A stretch of 64,000 nt of DNA from Lactarius indigo (Eukaryota; Basidiomycota; Agaricomycetes; Russulales; Russulaceae), in NCBI GenBank assembly GCA_025766275.1, contig JAFKAC010000039.1, forward strand, positions 1 through 64,000. Direction: 5' to 3'. Below, piece after piece: positions 22,413-32,519 of the stretch. The position numbers and the translations under genes are program-made. Each line of letters starts with the position of its first letter. The stretch's first letter is position 1. Below the pieces are notes generated by a model that was not told the DNA's origin, ran no database searches, and saw nothing but the letters and a program-made list of their open reading frames with translations.

Positions 22413-25400
22413 CTAGTATCTGTAGAGAAGACCCATCAATGCTACGCATTTTGCTCGCCATGATCGCCCGATAGAGTTGTCTGATGGCCATTTTTTCATT
22501 TCTTCCCTTATACTCTCCCGGGCGAGCTGGAATGGCGTTTTGCACTCGAGGTTCTCCGCATTTGGATATGCACTCCACTTGAGAAGAATCCAAGCCCCGT
22601 CAAGCGACACAAGGCGCGATGCTAGGTGTAAAGGGGTTTCGTGGTCCTTGTCTAGTGCGTTTACGTCCGCACCGCGCTCCATTAATAGCTGTGCAACACT
22701 GAAACGATCTTTGTCAGGATAACCCTTGGCTCTAAACACTCGGTGCAATGGGGTCAAGTCCCGATTGCCCGTCGTGTTGACATCCGCGCCACGGTCGAGG
22801 AGCATCCGCACCAAGTCGAGTTTTAAAAGGTAAGAAGCAGGATGTAATGGGGTTTGGTGGTAATTGTCTCGTACATCCACGTCCGCACCATGCTCTATTA
22901 AGAGCTGTGCAACTCCGAAACGATCCGCGTCAGGGCAATTTCCGGCCCACAACACTCGGTGCAATGGGGTTCGGCCGTGGTTGTCGTCTGTTACGTTGAC
23001 GCTGACATTGGCGCCATGGTCGAGGAGCAACCTGACTTCGGGTAGGGAAGTCGCCAAGTGTAGTGGGGTTTCGTGGCCTCGTGCATTCACGTCAGCACCA
23101 TGCTCGACTAATAGCTGTGCGACGGCGAAACGATCTTCCTTTTTTCGTTTTTTCGATACGAACCCGAAACGATCTGCACCGGAGTAATCCCCGGCTTCCA
23201 ACAGTTGGTGCAGTGGGGTCCGGGACCGGTTGTCCTTCGCGTTCACATATGCGCCATGGTTAAGGAGCACCCGTACAACGTCGAGATCTCGCATAAGCGA
23301 CGCATTATGTAATGCAGTTGCGCCGTCCTCGTCCCGGGAATTCACATTTGCACCATGCTCCAGCAATAGTTGAACGAGATTGAGGTGATCGTGTTCGCTC
23401 TTTGGAAACGTGCGTTTAGATACCAGGTGCAACGGAGTCTCGCCAACAACGTTCCGGGAATTAACATCCGTTCTACGTTGAAGTATCATCTGAGCCACCT
23501 CGAAATACCCCCGAGCTGCCGCCAGATGTAGCGGAGTCGAGAGGTCTTTCTGCCGGGCATTTGCGTCCGCGCCGTGTTCGAGTAGAAACCGCACTGCGCC
23601 GACCACCACATCTTGCGCCACATCATTAGACCATTCAATTGCTGCGTGCAGTGGAGTCCGTGCAGCCCACTGGCACCCTTGAACCTCGACGTCCGCACCG
23701 TGCTGTAATAGGAGTTCTGCGACCCGGATATGTCCTCCGTGCAGCGCTGCGACCAGCGGATAGTCGTGTGCGCCACCAATATTGTTTACTAGCTGTGGGT
23801 ATTTCTTGACGAAGTATTCGGTGAGGTCAAAAAATCCACAAAGAGCGGAGTAGTATAAGGGTTTTGAATAACTGGCTTCCCGTTCTGAGTAGTGACGTAA
23901 TGCTCCGTCTTTATCATATATCTGGAGCCACACTTCAAACTTGGCCGAGTCGAAGAGTTCCTTCATTGGAAGCATAAGGCGCGACGATACGCTCCCAACT
24001 TGTGCGTGAGAAACCCAGTATCGGGCGGCGTACTCTGCCAGAGGAATGTTCGCGACATTCTCTCTTCTGCGGCCATCATCTAAACGGAGTAGAACGCCAA
24101 GGGATGCTCGGGCGAGGGTCATGTGTGCATCGTCGGGAAAAATGTGATAACACGAGATATCTTCACTCGAGGTAGAAAGGCGGCCCGATGTAAGGAATTC
24201 CAGGACTGAAAAATGCGAAAATTGGACGACTCGCGAATCGTCGTTGTTGGCGATGGTAATCAAGCCCGGACAGGCGGAGAGAATCTCCTGTTCTTGGGCA
24301 CTCGACCGCTGATACGTTGGAACTTCTCCCCCTGTCGCATCAGGGTCGGAAATAAGGATCTCCGCGAGCTCGTCAACACGAAGGGGTCGAATAGCTACAG
24401 CCAGGCATTGGAGCAAGCGTTGGGCATGACTTCGGTTCGCTTCATGAATTCCCTTCAAGATGCGCTCGTAGGTCTCGTCCAGGGTTTTGGGTAGATTGTT
24501 TAGAAAGTGCCGAACCCTCGATGGGAGACAAAGCCTCAGCATCTCCAGTTGACAAACTACCCATCGGAACCTATATGATAGATATTGAGAAAAAGTGTCT
24601 GGGCGAGTACGGCAACACCTTACATGCCATCAGCTTTCTCAGACAGTGTCTCAATGACCAGCTCCTTGTCATCTTCCGGCCAGCTATTATCGTTGGCAAT
24701 AAAATTGACCTCAGAGCTGATAAATTTGGTGATATCTTCCCTATGTCCAGTTTGGTCGTGAAGGGAGACGCGGTGAGAAGTCAAAGGCTCAAGACGGTTG
24801 CGGATGTCTACCTCCGGCCTACTAGTGACGCATATATGTAGATTCGGGAGACGGAGATTAAGGAGGTTATTTATGAGGCTGAGAACGCGTTCTCGGGGAG
24901 ATCGCACGCCAGTGGTATTGGGACATTCATCAAGGGCGTCCGCGATGATGTAAATTGGATGTTGGGTCATGGCTGAGAGCATGTCCGTTAGACAGTTGAT
25001 CATGACTTCGTCGCTGGGTCGTTGCATTCCATTCCCATATGTTGAATAAACATGGGAGATTATATTGCAACAAGGGATCGAGTGCGCAGCAAACTGGACG
25101 AGCAAGGAAGGCAAGAGGTCGTGGCGATGCTTCTTATTGTCGTCCCTAAAATCAAAATAGAAATACGCCACAGAGGCTCTTCCTCCCTTGCACAGTGATA
25201 CTATATGCTGGACGATCGCAGAGCTGGTCAAGAACATTAAGCTTCCACCTAAGGAGATATTATTAAAAGGCAAACCAGAGGATGCTCTTCCCTGAACCGG
25301 CTATGAATGACGAGAGCCATGAGGGGTCAGTACTAAGGGACAGGTTTTCAGAAACGTACGTTTGCCATGGATCCATAACAAGGAACCGGTCGAATGCCAT

Positions 25401-26540
25401 TCTTGAAAGATACGGCCTTCTAAAAACCAGGTCGCTGTTTCCTCGTGGAGGTCACGTAGTCCGATGTTGTAATTCGTTGACGGATCAGGCGGAGATAGCC
25501 ACCCTTTGAGCTTTTGTAACACCTCCCCCCCTATGCCCGTGTGTGAGCTCCTACAAGGTATCGCGACGAGGTCAAGTGGGTACGAACAATCGCGGGCGGC
25601 CATTTTGTTCACGACCTCCTTAACCATCCCTTTTATTTCCTTCGCGTCTAACCAAAAGATGTTCAAGATGAATTGTGCAGCCGAATGAAAGAATTACACA
25701 CCGTCCTTGAGAAGGTTGGTATCACTCGACACTTGTGCGATACCTGTTAGAAGCTCCCGTTGTTCCAATTCACCAAATCTCTGTAAGGCATCCTCGATAT
25801 CGTTCATTCCCGCCACCTTTTTAAGAAATATTTCTGGTCGAACTTGAGTTGGGAGCAGCGTATCATGGAAAGGAGGACTGACTTGTTCGTCCCTCCTTTA
25901 TCCCTTTTGTCGCAATAGCAAGTATTGACAGGACTTCGGCCATAATCTTTGAGAGTTCGTCCGTCACCGTAGGACTCGGTGGGATATTGATATAGATCTT
26001 GAGGCGTTCAAAGAAGCTTTCGATTCTGCCGAAGAGTTTGACTAGCATGTCGCGGTTTGCCACAGTGCCCTTTGCCGCCTGCCGAGGATCAATTCCCCAA
26101 CCCACGCAGAAAACTTGGGAAAGAAACTCACTGCGAGTAGAATGCCGATTCCAGAAAAGATGATTTTGGTAGGGGGGAATACCTGGAGTCCGAGTCAACG
26201 TTAGGGGAGAGTTCCAAAAACGGGCAACGAGGCAGTCTGTTTCCTGTCTGTTACTTACTGAGCCAGCGCCCTCGCCGAGGGTGGCAGAGAGCGCGTTGAG
26301 GATATTCACAGTTGGGTTAAGCCACTTGGTGAGTCGGTCATCGCTGCTCCGATAATGATTCAGTTCATTAGCTTTCCCTTGAAGTACGGTGAGGATGGCT
26401 TCTGGAGAACTGCAGTCTTTTATCTCAGCAGCGAGTGGGTGGGAAGTCAGGTCTTTGCCGGTCTTTTTCTCATACTCTTTCAGGGCCTTTCCAAAGATCG
26501 GTTGAAAGTTTGAGAAGGATGCCTGGATTATGGACGACAT
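22413..26540 (-). CDS. NLR-like receptor: Goodbye - NACHT - ankyrin repeats (copy 1, intact)
   Basis: A STAND-type signalling ATPase, the fungal counterpart of NOD-like receptors, thought to act in non-self recognition and regulated cell death. Eight exons: 26259-26540, 26132-26182, 25883-26078, 25702-25833, 25360-25647, 25276-25300, 24624-25223, 22413-24570. All introns are GT-AG and the sum is 3,732 bases (1,243 residues). The N-terminal Goodbye domain shows 'VNILNALSATLGEGAGSV' and 'KIIFSGIGILL', followed by a helical region. The NACHT domain has Walker A 'GKPGSGKS', formed only after splicing across a 25-base exon, and Walker B 'YIIADALDECP', followed by 'LHICVTSRPE' and 'LDETYERILKGI'. 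From about residue 700 there are roughly 15 ankyrin repeats of the form 'TPLHLA...LL.HGADVN'. No premature stop was found. The ligand is unknown. Confidence 0.93.
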
Positions 26541-27010
26541 TGTGCCGATTCCGGTAGTAGTACTAGTCAGGCAAGACGGGAAACACGTTTCCGCGGGCTC
26601 GGATGTGCAATTCCTCGTGTATGTAAGCTAAGGACGAATCGCCGGGCCTCCAGCGCTAAAAAAGTAAATTTTTTTAAGGCCTTCGGGTTGACCCCCCCAC
26701 CTCAGGTCACGGAACCATGGCCCGGCCCCCCCTTGCGTAACATGCCTGCTCATCAATTGCAAGGAACTAGGCAAAAGTATGCGGGTAAGAGGACTCTGCT
26801 TTTACAGCAAAATCCAAAAATAACACCAGTAATCCACTGCGATTGGCCCTTTACCACAGCCTGAGTGCGATGAACTTATCCTTGAACTGATCTGAGTTTC
26901 CAGCCGAATCACATTATTCCTACGGACCGGGATCGGACCGGCCTCAAAGTTTGGACTCCGCCCCAATTCCCTTGTGAGCTTGAGCAAATGAACCAAAAGA
27001 ACGCCACGAT
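26541..27010. other. intergenic, upstream of receptor copy 1
   Basis: The first bases upstream of the receptor ATG resemble the matching region of copy 2 (for example a shared ATACACGAGG block on the minus strand), so the duplication includes promoter sequence. Around 26,925-26,965 a GGTCCG-rich stretch resembles that near 56,826-56,870. No coding sequence. Confidence 0.5.
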
Positions 27011-27074
27011 TCTTACACCTGTTTACAGTCTTTGACTTTTCGCAAAGATTCCACGGTCCGGTCCGGTTTTCCCG
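27011..27074 (+). repeat. left arm of candidate long-distance inverted repeat
   Basis: The block from CTGTTTACAG through ACTTTTCGCAAAGATTCC to ACGGTCCGGTCCG matches, in inverse orientation, 56,857-56,906. The 31-base core ACTTTTCGCAAAGAT..CACGGTCCGGTCCG has two mismatches. It lies about 225 bases upstream of the transposase gene start, where a terminal inverted repeat is expected. Confidence 0.45.
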
Positions 27075-27296
27075 TTTCTCCGCAACTCAGTTTGCAACTC
27101 CGCTTTCTTCGACTTTCTCTTCCTTTTCGTATTTTATTTCTTCACAGTAAAAAAACAGATGTAAATAAATGTCTTAAAACTAAATAAACAGCACGTAAAC
27201 AGCGCGTACATAACGCGTGTCTGTGTATTCGTTTGGGTCGCGCATGGGAGGGAGGGAGAGGGACAAACAAATCTTTGTTCCCAACCCCCCACTCTA

Positions 27297-29983
27297 ATGC
27301 CCCCCTTCGAAATTCCCACTGGGCCCCCAATTACCGAAAGGGGTAGCACCTACCTCGTGTCCGACGCAAAGCTGCGCCACGGCAAACGCCCGAACCCGAA
27401 GCCCGCATATGGGAGTATTACCTACGATCGCGAGAAAGGGGAGATGCCCTTGGAGTGGGCCAAAGAGGACGAGTTCCTGGTTTGGTTGGCTGCCGAGGAA
27501 CACGCAAAGACGATCAAATTTGTCGTGAGTGCCACTGAGGAATCTAGCTCACCAAATTGGCGGGCACGGCGCACGTTCAGGTGCTCGCAGGAATTCTCAG
27601 GCGGGAAGTCAGATCACGAAAACACCCACAAATGGGATCGAAAGATCCCCTCCATGAAAACAGGTTGCTGGTGCCGCCTGATCGTCAAACAGTATCCGCA
27701 CACTGACACAATTCTTGGGAAGTATGAAGGCCGGCATGACCACGCGCTTGGCGATGAGAATCTCCGGTTCCTCAGGCTGTCAGATAGCATCCGGAACCTT
27801 GTGATGGAAATGATTCACACTGGCATAGATCCCAAGGCAATAGTCAGTGACGACTAATTTTTTTTTTGCCGAGCTAACGGAACGGCTATCGCGTCTAGTT
27901 GCAACGCATACGCGAATCCTGCAAGCCAACAGATCGCGATTACCACATGACCATGCGCGACATCAGCCGCCTCCGTCGGATAGTGGAGAATGACGAAATT
28001 CGCCTGGATGATAATGACGCGATCTCCGTTAGGCTTTGGGTCGCTCGGCTCCGGCAGTGTGGTGCTGAGGCCATCCTGAAGGACAAGAGGGATCCCCCTC
28101 CCCCCGAATCTGGTCTATCTCCAGATTCATTTGTCCTATGCATTCAAACTGAGTACCAGAGGGACCGCTTCCAAGCACTTGGCTCCGATTTTTTGTCAAT
28201 AGATGCCACTCACAATACAACTCAGTACATAGGGGTCCAACTGTTCACCCTGATTGTGAGGGATTTGTGGGGCCATGGTGCGCTTTGTGGCGCTTTTCCG
28301 TTTACGGACGCTTACTCCATCGCTTACTCCATTCCGTCCGCCAGGTGTTCCTGTCGCATGGATGCTGTCGTCAAATGGCACAGAAGCGACAATACAATTT
28401 TTTCTTAATTTCGTAAAAAATTGCAGCCCTGAAACAAAACCGCGGATCACAATGAGTGATCGTGACAAGGCGCAAATGAACGCTGTAAAGGCCGTGTATC
28501 CAGACACCACACTTCTATTGTGCTGGTGGCACGTGCTCCGCGCCATGCGGATGCACTTCCGCACGGAAGAATTCCCGGTACTTTGGGAACGCGTCAAAGA
28601 ATGGGTCAAAACGTCCGATCAATCGACGTTTGATTCCGCGTGGGATTGGATCCGGACCGATGATTCGGTACCCGAAACCTTTGTCGAATATCTTGAGACC
28701 CATTGGATGGACATTGTGCCCCTTTGGGCAGGGATTTCAAGACAGAATCGGACGATCTTCCAAGAAGGGGACACAAACATGCTTATTGAGGCGTAAGTAG
28801 TCTTATCACACAAATTATCGGTCAGGATCACTCAAATCTATGCCTATCTAGTTACCACCACATCCTCAAATCTAAGTGGCTTGAGGGAAAGAGGAATTGG
28901 CGTGTGGACCATCTCGTCCACACACTAGTTACAGTTATGCTCCCGTCTTACGCGATCCAGCACGTCCGCCAGGAACTAGGGTTTGAAGGTCTAAATCTAG
29001 CTGCTAAGCGTCGCAAAGAAATTCTCGCGAAAACTCCGGAAATTAATGCCGAGTCAATTCGCAAACTAGGCGACGACCAATATAATGTGCTATCCGCACA
29101 TTCATTGCGTACCTATTCGGTTAAGCTTAGCACACAGTCCTGCGACTGCCCGGACTGGCCCAGAGTGGAGCTCTGTAAACATGTCACCGCCATTGCCCAT
29201 TTCTTCGGGAACGGCGATCAACGAATTGAAGTGGAGGTGGTGGCCCCCAAGACGACGCAAGCGCAATCAATTTGGGAAGGTTCGGCGCGTGCGCACAGTG
29301 AGGCGAGCGCAGCAGCAATCCTGGAGAACGTAATTGCCATCTCCAGGGCGTTCCTGAGTGACGATGCGGCGATGTCTCCGGAGACCGTTCGAAGTCTCCA
29401 GATGGTCGAGTCACACCTGACTGCCATTGTCCAGAATGCACACTCTCCTGAGCCCCCCCTCCCTGACAAGGACGTCGTACCACCCAATCAAGGCACGTGG
29501 GCCGAGACCACCGAACGAATGGGGGCAAAGCGACACCGAAGGAGAACTCGCCCTGCCACCGCGTCGTCTCCAGAACCCCCGGCAACAGCACGCATTGGGG
29601 ATCTCAATCGCAAAAAGCCGCGTGTCAAGATTACTGACCCTTACAGTGGTGGGGTCAGTTCTGGCCGAAACGCCCCACCGGACGCACAAACTGCGGCACG
29701 GAATGCTGAAGCATGTACTCGCGCCACAGCTGCAGCCAACGCTGCAAACTACCCTCCCCCAGAGCCTCCGAAGCGTTGCCCCAAGTACGCGAGCACCCCG
29801 GCCCCATCGGCACCCGAATCATCTGTTCCCCCACCTTCCACCCCCCCTACGTGGTTCCCCGTTCCTACCGCTTACCCTCCCAGAATGTACACGCACACCC
29901 CGTATCCCTCGGGACCTTCGGCATACCCTGTATACTGGCCCTACGGCTACTTTCCTCAAACTCACTTACCGGCCCCACAATAG
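27297..29983 (+). CDS. MULE-type transposase with SWIM zinc finger and proline-rich tail
   Basis: Four exons (27297-27842, 27899-28277, 28345-28792, 28852-29983) join through GT-AG introns of 56, 67 and 59 bases into about 834 residues. The N-terminal third has a FAR1/WRKY-GCM1-like zinc-binding region ('FRCSQEF', 'GCWCRLIV', 'GRHDHALG'). The transposase core shows 'LSIDATHNT' (first Asp), 'MSDRDKAQMNAV' (second Asp) and 'CWWHVLRAM', with the acidic 'FVEYLETHWM' further on. A SWIM finger 'CDCPDWPRVELCKHV' follows. The last 200 residues are Pro, Tyr and Ser rich, an unusual tail. The frame is intact, so it is either a recent transposon copy or a domesticated gene. It is the leftmost gene of the transposon island. 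Confidence 0.87.
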
Positions 29984-30283
29984 AATAGTCTTTAGATAGT
30001 TTTTTTTTTGCTTATCTCCAAATATAAATACACTTTTTCCATCAAGTTTGGCACGTGCGAAGGTGGTTGAACCGTGGTTTTGCACCCACGAGGTACTTTC
30101 GCGCGACTCGCGTGCTCTACGGCCTCGGCTCGTCCAACCCCTCGGTTGGATCATTTCATCGCCTGTACTCTTCACCTCACCTGTCTTCGCCATTCCGTTC
30201 CCTCTTCCACTCTCTATGTTACGCCCTAGCAGGGGCGTGGGTTCTAAAGGTTCTGAATCACACAAGTATCAAGCGAAGACCTC
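29984..30283. other. 3' flank of the transposase gene
   Basis: AT-rich downstream sequence with a T run near 30,001, then unassigned sequence up to the candidate solo LTR. No gene seen. Confidence 0.5.
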
Positions 30284-30795
30284 TGTTGTCTTATTGCTAT
30301 GAAATACGAGTGGTGAAAGTGTGGCACAAGGTGCAGCACTACTCTGCTATGTAGGACTCCTCGTCCGAAGTGTCTAACACTTCTCTACACTTGATCTTGC
30401 TAGTGCACAGAGTATAACAGGTGTAACGCGTTGATATAGTTCAACTGCAAAGACTTCGAAGTGTCCTGGTTAAGGACTGAGGTAGGGGATGCACAAGAAG
30501 AGAGGGATGAGGCGAGGTCACACCAAAGTAAGAAGGCAAGGTTGCTAGATTGCAAACGAAGCCAAGTCTGGCTTCCTACGGTCTATGGTACAGGCTTATA
30601 TAGGACAGGGTTCCAAACAACATGAACACAAGTCCACACAATATCAAAGAGACTAAACGGAGTAAACAGAAGTTCGGATCAAAGAAACAGCGCCACTAGT
30701 AACAGTAGCTCCTTTGGTAACAAGGTATGGTACAGAAGGGGAAAGCCAGGGTGGAGACATACTGTGGCTTAGGTCCGAAGCGTCGGATCATAACA
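30284..30795 (-). mobile_element. candidate solo LTR
   Basis: The 512-base segment begins TGTTGTC and ends CATAACA, so on the minus strand it runs from TGTTATG to GACAACA with TG...CA ends. A TATATAAG box lies mid-element on that strand (30,592-30,601). No gag or pol flanks it, as expected for a solo LTR. A clear 5-bp target duplication is lacking (ACCTC before, CTCTACCTC after), so boundaries are uncertain. Confidence 0.42.
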
Positions 30796-30834
30796 CTCTA
30801 CCTCTTGTAATCTCAAGGTGCGCTTTCCGGTCCT

Positions 30835-31260
30835 CTTTATTTATTTCAGCCTTTTGCTTACCACCAAGATCATCGATCGATCAGATCGATCATTTGCGAC
30901 GACATGTACTCGAACAAGTCTTCGAGTATTGTTGGTTCAAGTCAGTCTGAGGTCAGTTCACTCTCAGGGAGATCAATCAGATGGTGCGTGAAATGTCCAT
31001 TTCTCTCGAATGACAACTGAACGCCGATCCCTCAACTCTTCGTGATTTCAAGAATCGCGTTCGCCACGATTTCGCTGGTCCAGGGCCATACCTCGAGTGG
31101 CAACTGAACGTTGATCCCTCAACTCTTCGTGATTTCAAGAATCGCGTTCGCCACGATTTCGCCGGTCCAGGACCATATCTCGACAACCGAACGTCGATCC
31201 CTCAACTCTACGTGACTTCGTGAGTCGTATTCACCACGATTTTACCTCGTCCTGACCCGT
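30835..31260 (+). pseudogene. cyclin (PCL/PHO80-like) gene fragment, frameshifted and tandemly duplicated
   Basis: After a good acceptor (TTTATTTCAG near 30,850) the plus strand encodes 'ICDDMYSNKSSSIVG', then in another frame 'FTLREINQMVREMSISLE', then after a stop 'QLNADPSTLRDFKNRVRHDF'. This is the order of conserved blocks at the end of the cyclin box in Agaricomycete Pcl-type cyclins, which bind cyclin-dependent kinases such as Pho85. Two frame breaks and a stop show that it is dead. The last block is repeated in tandem. It lies inside the transposon island, so it could be a host fragment caught by a transposon or a host relic broken by insertions. Confidence 0.6.
31014..31258 (+). repeat. 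tandem repeat, about 87 bp, three units
   Basis: Unit 1 is 31,014-31,100, unit 2 31,101-31,183 and a degenerate unit 3 31,184-31,258. Each begins CAAC(T/C)GAACG and encodes 'DPSTLRDFKNRVRHDFAGPG' of the cyclin fragment (29 codons per 87 bases). Confidence 0.85.
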
Positions 31261-31611
31261 AGAACCAGTCTGTCTATACTATGTGGATACGGTACTTTCA
31301 TTTTCGACTTGTGCTTAGATACCTAAGTAGTCTACCCTGTTGGCCAGTTATCACTCGTTGCCAGTAAGGGCAACTCAATTTCACAAGGCGTATTCGTAAA
31401 ACTTCTACGACCCGTCACAGTACCCCTTCTATTATCTGTAAGGACATCTACCTAGGCGTTCGCTTGAACGTTTGTCGTCTTTGCAAGACGTATATCGGCT
31501 TATAACCAGCCATCCTTTCCGCATGGTTATCCTCTCCAACAACCTTCATATGCATTACCTTCATCGTCCATTTACTGTGAGTATATTCCGAGCTCACCAG
31601 TCTCGGGTGAG

Positions 31612-31670
31612 AACTGAACGTCGATCCCTCAACTCTTCGTGACTTCAAGAGTCGCGTTCGCCACGATTTC
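31612..31670 (+). repeat. detached fourth copy of the cyclin repeat unit
   Basis: GAACTGAACGTCGATCCCTC and the following 40 bases match the units at 31,014-31,183. About 350 bases of unrelated sequence lie between. Confidence 0.8.
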
Positions 31671-31744
31671 ACTACCCTTCCCTGTATGCGACGTCGACAG
31701 AATCGAGGCTCACCCTTTCCCTCAAGGCCACTCATGTAAGTCAA

Positions 31745-31989
31745 CCGCGCACCCCTTCTTGTTCGCCACGCTCACCTCTTGCTCACGTTCACCTTCAACT
31801 AACTGCACAACCCCCTCTTCTCGCTGCGCTCTCCTCCTCGCTCGCCTGTTGCTGCTGCTCGCTCACCTGCTCCTCATCACTTGCCTCCTTCCTCGTCGCT
31901 CGCCTCGTCACTTGCCTCCTCGTCACTTGCCTCCTTCCTCGTCACTCGCCTCGTCACTCGCCTCCTTGTCGCCTACTACCTCGCTCGCC
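31745..31989. repeat. C/T-rich minisatellite, left flank of element A
   Basis: Built from degenerate CTCGCTCGCCTC and CCTCGTCACTTG units. It continues at 55,300 on the other side of element A, which inserted into it with duplication of TCGCC (31,985-31,989). Confidence 0.8.
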
Positions 31990-32499
31990 TGTTACGGTAC
32001 GGATTTGATGACTCATTACACACGACTCATGACCGGTTATGACTACGGTCCGGTATTGATATTAGTCATGGACTCTTACATCGTATCAGTCAGCATAGTA
32101 GTTCGCATGTGATTGTGACTCATGTATGACTCATTCCTAGGATAGCGGTACTAGGGTTCGAGCTAGTTACGCTATTGGTTACCTACTATTCCAGCGGCGC
32201 TTTAAAGCCCGCGCGTATCTGTATAAGTAGTCGACTCAGAAGACCAAGAGTCCCCATCTTGGTCTTCTTCAATCCACCTTCTGAAGCGTCTCTTGTTTGC
32301 CTTAGTCTTTGACTAAGTGTGCCTCCGCTAAGTGTTTCCCAAGGAACACTCTTCTTTACCCTCTTTGCTGCAGCGTGTGCCAGAGTGCCCCTGTTCAGCC
32401 TGCGTTGGGTTGACACGTGATCCCCATTCGCTTAACTTTTGCTAAGTCGATTACGCCCTTCACGAGTCCAAGTCGGACTAACGCCGGTGGAGCGTAACA
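31990..32499 (+). repeat. element A 5' LTR
   Basis: Starts TGTTACGG and ends GCGTAACA. Base-for-base identical to 54,790-55,299. Confidence 0.97.
32222..32266 (+). promoter_or_regulatory. element A LTR promoter: TATA box, hairpin and presumed transcript start
   Basis: TATAAG at 32,222 is followed 34 bases later by ATCTTGGTCTT (32,256-32,266). That 11-mer pairs with the upstream AAGACCAAGA to form a hairpin and is also complementary to the primer site just after the LTR. The same arrangement is found in the LTRs of elements B and C. Confidence 0.65.
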
Positions 32500-32501
32500 T
32501 T

Positions 32502-32512
32502 AAGACCAAGAT
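32502..32512 (+). promoter_or_regulatory. element A primer-binding site (self-priming type)
   Basis: AAGACCAAGAT lies two bases after the 5' LTR and is the exact reverse complement of ATCTTGGTCTT at the presumed transcript start. In Tf1/sushi-type elements the first 11 bases of the mRNA prime reverse transcription in this way. Confidence 0.65.
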
Positions 32513-32519
32513 CCTCATC

